Of a stretch of DNA of 9,726 nt, positions 1-5,412 are shown piece by piece; positions within the stretch are counted from its first letter, which is position 1, and each line of letters starts with the position of its first letter. The translations under genes were made by a program, and so were the position numbers. The notes below the pieces were generated by a model. The model saw nothing but the letters and a program-made list of their open reading frames with translations, had not been told where the DNA came from and made no database searches. The DNA is from Flavobacteriales bacterium UBA7519. GTDB taxonomy: Bacteria; Bacteroidota; Bacteroidia; Flavobacteriales; Weeksellaceae. The stretch covers positions 8,699 through 18,424 of the forward strand of contig DLND01000015.1 of the NCBI GenBank assembly GCA_002476905.1, given 5' to 3'.

Positions 1-1216
1 CCTGACCTTCCACCAAGGTATTTGAAATTTTACATTCAGGATAAAAAACAGCAATGAAGCGTCTTGCTACCAAATCGTAAACCAACTTCTCTTCTCTGCT
101 AAGATTGGATGAAGGTGGAATTTCTGTTGGAATAATTGCGTGGTGGTCGGTCACCTTAGTATCATCAAAAACCGCTTTTGTTTTCGGAATTGGCTGAGTC
201 AACAACGTCGCTGTAAACTCAGAATAAATAGTCATACTTCTTAATATTCCAGCAATTTTCGGATAAAGATTTTCAGATAAATAAGTGGTGTCAACTCTTG
301 GGTAAGTTGTATATTTTTTCTCGTAAAGACTTTGTATGTAACTCAACGTTTTCTCGGCAGAGTAACCATATTTTTTATTCGCTTCCACCTGAAGTCCTGT
401 TAAATCGAACAATCTCGGATTTTTTTCTTTTCCTTCTTTGATTTCAAAAGAAACAATCTCAAATTGATTTTGTTTGAGATATTCCAGACCTTTTTCGGCT
501 TTTTCTAAGGTTTTTAATCGGTCAATTGACGCACTGAAAAGCACATCCCGATATTTGGTTTTAAGTTCCCAATATTCTTCCTGTGTAAAAGCATCAATTT
601 CTTTCTGACGCTGAACGAGCATCGCCAAAGTTGGCGTCTGAACTCGCCCGATTGACAAAACACCTTTGTTTCCACCAAATCTCTTTGTGAATAATCGTGT
701 TGCATTGATTCCTAAAAGCCAATCACCGATGGCTCTTGCATTGCCTGCCAAATAAAGATTTTTGTAATCATCAGCCGGTTTCAGATTCTCAAAACCTTCT
801 TTGATTGAATCTTCTGTCAAGGACGAAATCCATAAACGTTTCATCGGTTTGTCACATTTTGCTTTCTGCAAAACCCAACGTTGAATGAGTTCACCTTCTT
901 GCCCAGCATCACCACAGTTAATGACCTCATCGCATTCCTGAACCAGTTTTTCTATGGTTTGAAATTGTTTCTCTACACCATTATTATCAATCAGTTTGAT
1001 TCCGAAGTTTTTTGGAATAATCGGTAAAAAAATTAAATCCCAGGATTTGTAATGCTCGGCGTAATCGTGCGGTTCTTTCAAAGTACAGAGATGACCAAAA
1101 GTCCAAGTCACGCAATAGCCATTTCCCTCCATATAACCGCTTTTGGGAGTTCTAGCGCCCAAAACTTTGGCTATATCACGGGCAACGCTTGGTTTTTCGG
1201 CAATACAAAGTTTCAT
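1..1216 (-). CDS. topB: DNA topoisomerase III (type IA), N-terminal 405 residues, runs off the left edge
   Basis: Type IA topoisomerase: cuts one DNA strand through a tyrosine, passes another strand and reseals, typically to decatenate DNA at replication or recombination intermediates. Translating the reverse strand from the ATG at 1216-1214 gives an open frame of 405 codons with no stop before the window edge, so the C-terminus is missing; complete TopB proteins are usually about 650-750 aa. The protein opens with the Toprim fold (MKLCIAEKPSVARDIA, with E7), followed by the acidic motif CGDAGQEGE at residues 101-109, SIGRVQTPTL at 188-197, the catalytic-tyrosine motif TTYPRVDT at 303-310 (Y305 as nucleophile) and DHHAIIPT at 357-364. 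Motif order and spacing fit TopB better than TopA. The second Asp of the usual DxDxE is Gly here, which I recall as normal for Bacillus-type and Bacteroidota TopB. The start is supported by the conserved N-terminus beginning right at this Met. It seems to be its own transcription unit, separated from the export operon by a terminator. Chromosomal versus element-borne origin cannot be decided from this end. Confidence 0.93.
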   Translation of the reverse strand, partial: MKLCIAEKPSVARDIAKVLGARTPKSGYMEGNGYCVTWTFGHLCTLKEPHDYAEHYKSWDLIFLPIIPKNFGIKLIDNNGVEKQFQTIEKLVQECDEVINCGDAGQEGELIQRWVLQKAKCDKPMKRLWISSLTEDSIKEGFENLKPADDYKNLYLAGNARAIGDWLLGINATRLFTKRFGGNKGVLSIGRVQTPTLAMLVQRQKEIDAFTQEEYWELKTKYRDVLFSASIDRLKTLEKAEKGLEYLKQNQFEIVSFEIKEGKEKNPRLFDLTGLQVEANKKYGYSAEKTLSYIQSLYEKKYTTYPRVDTTYLSENLYPKIAGILRSMTIYSEFTATLLTQPIPKTKAVFDDTKVTDHHAIIPTEIPPSSNLSREEKLVYDLVARRFIAVFYPECKISNTLVEGQ

Positions 1217-1241
1217 TGATTTTTCACTTTAGAAAGGGGAG

Positions 1242-1249
1242 CAAAGTTG
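1242..1249 (-). promoter_or_regulatory. Candidate -7 box for topB
   Basis: The minus strand reads CAACTTTG, which matches seven of eight positions of the Bacteroidota -7 consensus TAnnTTTG. It lies about 25 bp before the topB ATG, giving a short leader. I do not see a convincing TTG -33 element at the proper distance, so this is a weak call resting on one motif and its position. Confidence 0.3.
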
Positions 1250-1315
1250 CGGAAAAATTTAAAATCAGAAAAGTTGTTTTTTTGAAAATAAGTTAATTAA
1301 TAATTCTAATACAAC

Positions 1316-1389
1316 GCAAAGAGCGCAAAGTTTTTTTGTCATTATTGGAAATAATTTGAAGGTTCGCAAAGGCGTAAAACTCAGCAAAG
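1316..1389. repeat. Cluster of GCAAAG words, dispersed-repeat-like
   Basis: The hexamer GCAAAG occurs four times in 74 bp, at 1316-1321, 1325-1330, 1366-1371 and 1384-1389, two of them in the phrase CGCAAAG flanked by GC-rich bases in otherwise AT-rich DNA. Between the second and third copies is a perfect small hairpin, ATTATT-GGA-AATAAT, at 1341-1355. From memory, similar CGCAAAGnCGCAAAGTTTTT phrases recur between genes in Chryseobacterium and relatives, so this may be one copy of a dispersed intergenic repeat. Only one copy is visible here, so the dispersal is not shown by this window. Confidence 0.4.
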
Positions 1390-1443
1390 AGAAACAAAAA
1401 TTATAAAAAATAAGTTTGACAAAGTGGTTTGACTAAACTAAAT

Positions 1444-1482
1444 AAAAAAAATCCTTCCGAGCTTTTAAACTCTATAAGGATT
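1444..1482 (-). terminator. Intrinsic terminator of the export operon
   Basis: On the minus strand a stem AATCCTT / AAGGATT (1482-1476 with 1456-1450) encloses a small internal loop and a second short stem GAG / CTC with an A/T-rich loop. The run of T continues from the end of the stem for eight consecutive bases (1451-1444). A paired stem followed at once by a U-tract is the classic factor-independent terminator. It lies 70 bp beyond the tolC stop and well before topB, so it should end the operon. Confidence 0.8.
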
Positions 1483-1498
1483 CGTAAGAAAATAATAT

Positions 1499-1521
1499 AA
1501 GACTTTTTTGATGAAAGTCTT
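1499..1521 (-). other. Stem-loop downstream of tolC
   Basis: A perfect 8-bp inverted repeat AAGACTTT / AAAGTCTT (1499-1506 and 1514-1521) has a 7-nt loop. It sits between the tolC stop and the stronger terminator. The sequence after it in the transcription direction is AT-rich but lacks a clean T-run, so it is more likely a 3'-end stabilising hairpin or part of the adjacent repeat than a terminator in its own right. Confidence 0.5.
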
Positions 1522-1540
1522 CGACTCCGCTCAGACTGAC
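1517..1540. repeat. Dispersed-repeat-like segment (CTGAGCGGAGTCGAAG type)
   Basis: The minus strand contains GTCTGAGCGGAGTCGAAGAC, whose outer four bases are inverted (GTCT/AGAC). It is GC-rich against an AT-rich background and directly adjoins the stem-loop at 1499-1521. From memory, phrases of the form TTCTGAGCGnAGTCGAAGA are among the commonest dispersed intergenic repeats in Bacteroidota genomes. Only a single copy is in this window, so the call relies on recognition. Confidence 0.5.
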
Positions 1541-1551
1541 AATTGCTTTTT

Positions 1552-2841
1552 TTAAAATCCAGCTTCAAAAACTTTGAGTAATTCGGTTTGCTGGACAACG
1601 TCGTTTTTGCTGTTGATTAGGTTATAATTTGCTTGTAACCAACCATTTCTAACGACAAAAAAGGTATAAGCGTCCATTAACCCTTCTTTGTATTTTTCTT
1701 CGGATTTTTGGAATGATAATTTTTGGTTTTCGAAATTGGCTTCCAAAAGATTGTACTTTTCTTGGGCATTCAGGAATTGTGCTTTGATAGAATTGATGCT
1801 TTGAGTCAAATTATTAATCACAATATCTTTGTCGTAATTGGAATTGATGACATTCAGTTTAGCAATTTCAACGTTGTTTTTCACCTGTAGTTTGTTGAAA
1901 ATCGGAATATTGAGACCGAATCCTAACTGTTGGTTTTTGTTAGTTTTGATTTGGTCTGAGAAATTAGCAGTCGCAGATTCGCCTAAAATCTTGTTGTAAA
2001 AACTTGACCAAGTGTAAGAACCGTTCAAGGTAGGCAGATAAGTCGATTTTGCAAGCTCAACATTTTTTTGCTGAGCTTTGATTTCTGCCAAAGTCGTTTG
2101 ATAAGCGGGATTTTTCTCCAAAAGATTTTGGATGAAATTAGCATCATTGAAATTTGAGCTCGCCAAATTTTCCTCGGTCATTGTAAAATCCAAAGTGTCT
2201 TTTGTAATAGCCAGCGCATTCAGAAGATTAATTTTGGAAAGGTCTCTGGAATTCTTTGCGGAAACCCACTGTTCCTGCATTGTTCCGAGGTTAGCTTTGA
2301 TGTCATAAATATCACTTTTTGGACGATTCCCAATTTCTACTTCTTTTTCTGTGCGTTTGATTTGGTCTTCGATTCCCGAAAGTTGTGTTTCCAAAACTTC
2401 CAACCAGCTTTTGCTATTCTGATAAGTGAAAAACATTGTGATGACATTCAGTTTGACTTCATTCTGAGCCTGTTTCATTTTGAAAATCGAACTTTCCTTA
2501 TCGATTTTCGACAACGAAATATTGAGATAATTTCTCCAGTTCATCAACTCCCAATTGGCTTGTGCATAGAGATTATCAGTTTGTGTATTGATTGCTTCAC
2601 GCTGATTATTTTGCTGATTGATACCATTTCCAAAATTATAATTGTGATTGATTCCAGCATCAATAGACGGCAACAACATTCCTTTGGAAGCCGAAATTTG
2701 TCTGTCATTTTTCTGAATATTAACCGCAGATTGCTTTACTAGCGGATGATTGGCAGAAGCATAATCCAGACATTGTTTCAAAGTCCAACTCTGTTGAGCA
2801 GGAAGAAAATTGATTAATAATATGAAGAGTAATTTTTTCAT
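1552..2841 (-). CDS. TolC-family outer membrane efflux protein
   Basis: Outer membrane channel that would let an inner membrane exporter discharge outside the cell. The 429-aa product starts with a signal peptide (KKLLFILLINFLPA, probable cleavage after A15 or Q16). Two repeated OEP halves follow, about residues 20-215 and 235-425. The first opens with the family motif SWTLKQCLDYASANHP at 18-33. Each half has a beta-strand segment (LLPSIDAGINHNYNFG at 56-71; YLPTLNGSYTW at 268-278, then GFGLNIPIFN at 307-316) and long Gln/Asn/Lys-rich helices that would form the periplasmic coiled-coil barrel. The last residue is Phe, as common in outer membrane proteins. Length is normal for the family. It is the last gene of the operon, 34 bp after the second permease with a small hairpin between them, and is followed by a terminator. 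The position suggests a dedicated TolC for this exporter. The substrate is unknown. Confidence 0.93.
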   Translation of the reverse strand: MKKLLFILLINFLPAQQSWTLKQCLDYASANHPLVKQSAVNIQKNDRQISASKGMLLPSIDAGINHNYNFGNGINQQNNQREAINTQTDNLYAQANWELMNWRNYLNISLSKIDKESSIFKMKQAQNEVKLNVITMFFTYQNSKSWLEVLETQLSGIEDQIKRTEKEVEIGNRPKSDIYDIKANLGTMQEQWVSAKNSRDLSKINLLNALAITKDTLDFTMTEENLASSNFNDANFIQNLLEKNPAYQTTLAEIKAQQKNVELAKSTYLPTLNGSYTWSSFYNKILGESATANFSDQIKTNKNQQLGFGLNIPIFNKLQVKNNVEIAKLNVINSNYDKDIVINNLTQSINSIKAQFLNAQEKYNLLEANFENQKLSFQKSEEKYKEGLMDAYTFFVVRNGWLQANYNLINSKNDVVQQTELLKVFEAGF

Positions 2842-2859
2842 TATTGAACATTTAATATT

Positions 2860-2874
2860 GAATCCTTCGGATTC
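2860..2874 (-). other. Perfect short hairpin between the second permease gene and tolC
   Basis: GAATCC-TTC-GGATTC is a perfect 6-bp inverted repeat with a 3-base loop (GAA on the transcript strand, a stable GNA-type triloop). It begins 1 bp after the permease stop codon and lies 18 bp before the tolC ATG. There is no T-run after it, so it is not a terminator; a role in mRNA 3'-end stability or in setting the tolC level is an inference. Confidence 0.55.
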
Positions 2875-2875
2875 G

Positions 2876-5305
2876 TTATTCGTATTTCAGATATTTAACA
2901 AGGTTGATTTTGGTTGCTCGGTAAGCTTTGAAACTCACGACTAAGAATGTTAAAATCAATAATAAAAACAAACTCAAAACGTAAGGATAAATCGGCATAT
3001 CGATTCTGTAAGCGAAGTCTTTCAGCCATTCGTTCATCGCATAATATCCAAATGGAATACTGATGAAAACCGCAATTACGCAAATCAATAAAAACCTTTT
3101 GGTTAAATCCCAGACAATGGTTTTTTCGTCTGCGCCTAAAGTTTTTTTGATGGCAACGTCTTTTAGTTTTTGTTCAATTAATAATGATGACAAAGCGAAT
3201 AATCCTAACAATGCAATGACCAAAACCACAATATTTAAAGTTGTGAAAAGTGTTTGCTGTTTCTGGAATTTCTCAAAAGTCTTTGCAAATTGCTTGTTCA
3301 CAAAATTACCATTGAAAGGATAGCCCGGTTCTACTTGCTTTTCCCAATATTCTTTGATTCTTTCAAGATTTTCATCAATATTTTCTCCTGATAGTTTGAT
3401 CTGCAGATTGGTCATTTGATTTCTTGCCCAATTTCTGTGATAATTAAAGAAAATCACCGGCTGAACTTTGTCATTGACTCCGCCATAATAAAAGTCTTTT
3501 ACAACACCAATGATCTCCAATCTTTTGTGCTTATCATCCATCCCGCTGGACAGTTCTTTCCCCAATGCTTCTTTGCTATTCCAGCCAAAACTTTTGACAA
3601 GTGCTTCATTTACAACAATAGCTTTGGCCGTGTCTGAAGTCAATTTCGGATTAATATCCCTGCCGGCAACAAATTTTATTTTGTAGAAGTCGAAATAATT
3701 GAAATCAATAGCGCCAACCCCTGCACCTGTACTTTTTGTGGAGTCTTTTACATACCTTGCTCCCGAAGTACTATTGACACCATTACCCATTGTTTGGGCA
3801 GATGCTGTAATGTCTATCACGCCAGGGAAGGATTTAATCTTTGATTTTTGCAGCTCGTATTTTCTGGAATTGAAATGGTTATCTACATAATTGGTCTTAT
3901 TGAAAGTAATCTGATAAACCTGATCGCCCTGAAAACCCAAATCTTTCTTCATCATATAATTAACCTGAGTATTGATAATCAATGAGCAAATAATGAAAAA
4001 TGAAGAAATCATCAATTGTAATCCCAGAATAGAGTTGCGGAGCCAAATCCCATGTTTGCTTCTCGAAAAATTTCCCTTCAGCGTATTTATCGGTTTAAAA
4101 TTGGAAAGATAAAGCGACGGAATAATTCCTGATAAAAATGCTATCAAAATCAAAATAATTCCTGAACCTGCAAAAATCCTGTAATCATTCAGCTTAATAG
4201 ATTTTCCAAGAAATTTGTTGTAAAAAGGAAGCGTAAGCTCAACAATGGCAAAAGCCAAAATATAAGCAACCAGGCAAATCATAAAAGTCTCCAGTAAAAA
4301 CTGTAATATCAGTTTCGATTTTGTACTTCCGATGACTTTCCTTACGCCAACCTCTTTTGCACGCTGTGAGGCCTGTGCTGTTTTCAGATTGATCAGATTG
4401 ATGCAGGACAAAATCAGAAGCAGAGACGACAAGGACATCAGTATTTGTAAAGACTTCTTATCACCCTTATCTATTCCGCTGGATTTTGCATCAAGTTTTA
4501 TGTTTTTGACATTTGTAAGCAAAGCTTTGGTTTCGAAGCCAATATCCCAGCCATATTTTTTAGCACTGATTTTTTCCTGAGAAAATTGCAGGTCGGATAA
4601 TTTTTTTTCCAATTGCTGTACATCTGTTCCGGGTTTTAGTTTGAAGAAACCGATGTAGCTGTAATTAGTCCATTGTTCCTTATTACCATTCAGGAAAGGT
4701 TGACGAATCAAAAATCCGGGGCGGAAAACCGATTTTTCATCTTCAGATGGCAGTTTGTAAATAGCCTGGAGGACAAATTTTTCATTATCACTATCCGATA
4801 TGATTGTTTTCCCGATCGCATTTAAATAATCATCTCCAAAAAGTTGTTTGGCAACATCTTCAGAAATAGCAATAGAAGAATCATCTGCAAATATATTCTT
4901 GTATGAGCCCGCCAGCTTTTCATATTGGAAAACTTTGAAAAAATCTTCACTCACAAAAATCGGTTGTGTAAATGTAGATTTACCATCAGCTATCAATTTT
5001 TGTTTAAGTTCCGGCCAATTGTTTACAATGGAATAATTTTCGATCTCAGGAAAATTAATTTTTGAATGAATTAAAAATGGATAATTCACCACAGGATTAT
5101 AAGCAGATTTATCTACCTGAAATTCCACCATATAGATATTTTCTTTATTAGGAATCCATTCTTCATACGATTTTTCGTCCTGCCAATGGATGAATATCAA
5201 TAAGAAAACACACAAGCCAACACTTAATCCCAAAATATTGATGATTGTAGAAAGCCAATTTTTTCGGTAATTGATGAATGCTATTTTGAGCCAGTTTTTT
5301 AGCAT
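2876..5305 (-). CDS. ABC transporter permease, MacB/FtsX family (second paralogue)
   Basis: Inner membrane permease of the mechanotransmission (MacB/FtsX) class, 809 aa, with two fused FtsX halves in one chain. About eight membrane segments are visible, near residues 20-40, 286-306, 336-358, 379-400, 424-446, 686-708, 738-756 and 774-794. Large periplasmic MacB_PCD-like domains occupy about 41-285 and 447-685. The two segments likely to dock on the ATPase are QRAKEVGVRKVIGSTKSKL (314-332) and EQKLKDVAIKKTLGA (711-725). EIIGVVKDFYYGG (597-609) is a typical element of the second periplasmic domain. The protein is a clear paralogue of the one encoded just upstream, with 35 of the first 50 residues identical. 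Its leader is A-rich with no Shine-Dalgarno site. A single chain of this size could supply the eight helices of a MacB dimer, so why two are encoded is open. Export substrate unknown. Confidence 0.93.
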   Translation of the reverse strand: MLKNWLKIAFINYRKNWLSTIINILGLSVGLCVFLLIFIHWQDEKSYEEWIPNKENIYMVEFQVDKSAYNPVVNYPFLIHSKINFPEIENYSIVNNWPELKQKLIADGKSTFTQPIFVSEDFFKVFQYEKLAGSYKNIFADDSSIAISEDVAKQLFGDDYLNAIGKTIISDSDNEKFVLQAIYKLPSEDEKSVFRPGFLIRQPFLNGNKEQWTNYSYIGFFKLKPGTDVQQLEKKLSDLQFSQEKISAKKYGWDIGFETKALLTNVKNIKLDAKSSGIDKGDKKSLQILMSLSSLLLILSCINLINLKTAQASQRAKEVGVRKVIGSTKSKLILQFLLETFMICLVAYILAFAIVELTLPFYNKFLGKSIKLNDYRIFAGSGIILILIAFLSGIIPSLYLSNFKPINTLKGNFSRSKHGIWLRNSILGLQLMISSFFIICSLIINTQVNYMMKKDLGFQGDQVYQITFNKTNYVDNHFNSRKYELQKSKIKSFPGVIDITASAQTMGNGVNSTSGARYVKDSTKSTGAGVGAIDFNYFDFYKIKFVAGRDINPKLTSDTAKAIVVNEALVKSFGWNSKEALGKELSSGMDDKHKRLEIIGVVKDFYYGGVNDKVQPVIFFNYHRNWARNQMTNLQIKLSGENIDENLERIKEYWEKQVEPGYPFNGNFVNKQFAKTFEKFQKQQTLFTTLNIVVLVIALLGLFALSSLLIEQKLKDVAIKKTLGADEKTIVWDLTKRFLLICVIAVFISIPFGYYAMNEWLKDFAYRIDMPIYPYVLSLFLLLILTFLVVSFKAYRATKINLVKYLKYE

Positions 5306-5320
5306 AGTTTTATTTTTTTT

Positions 5321-5412
5321 GTCGGAAGATGGATGCAGGAAGATGGAGGATTTGTAATTCGGGAATTATTTAAAACGTAATATCAAAATCTTCCAGCACC
5401 CAGCTTCCAGCA
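5321..5412. repeat. Heptad inverted-repeat element, degenerate copy, filling the permease-permease gap
   Basis: The left arm is four consecutive 7-bp units of pattern GNNGGAN (5321-5348). The right arm is three 7-bp units of pattern KCWYCCA (5389-5409), the inverted counterpart, continuing into the stop codon of the upstream gene. The best pairing is 5330-5344 with 5388-5402, 13 of 15 positions complementary, with a loop of about 43 bases. The spacer holds TTAAAACGTAAT (5370-5381) and the palindrome-like AATTCGGGAATT. The element starts 15 bp before the ATG of the second permease. It matches the design of the element at 7841-7930, though the units have diverged. Confidence 0.65.
5370..5381 (-). 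promoter_or_regulatory. Spacer motif TTAAAACGTAAT, possible internal -7 box
   Basis: The minus strand reads ATTACGTTTTAA, containing TACGTTTT, one mismatch from the Bacteroidota -7 box TAnnTTTG. Eleven of twelve bases are shared with the spacer of the other heptad element (7871-7882). No good TTG -33 box is seen at the expected distance, so promoter function is only a possibility. Confidence 0.25.

Larger units (their letters stand above)
1217..1551. other. Gene-free region between tolC and topB (335 bp)
   Basis: I see no credible gene here. Reading in the minus (transcription) direction from tolC, it holds a dispersed-repeat-like segment (1540-1517), a stem-loop (1521-1499), a strong intrinsic terminator (1482-1444), an AT-rich stretch with repeated GCAAAG words (1389-1316) and a small hairpin (1355-1341), and finally a candidate promoter just ahead of topB (1249-1242). 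The only longer open frame, 1401-1598 on the minus strand, runs through the terminator and overlaps the end of tolC, so it is not a gene. Confidence 0.7.

Noticed and set aside
514..705. 63-codon minus-strand frame inside topB
   Set aside because: It is out of frame with the continuous 405-codon topoisomerase frame that carries the family motifs.
1401..1598. 65-codon open frame on the minus strand between tolC and topB
   Set aside because: It runs through the terminator and repeat sequence, overlaps the end of tolC in another frame, and its translation is low-complexity with no recognisable motif.
2362..2742. 126-codon plus-strand frame antisense to tolC
   Set aside because: It is a shadow of the Gln/Asn-rich TolC helices; the Ile/Phe-rich translation has no recognisable domain.
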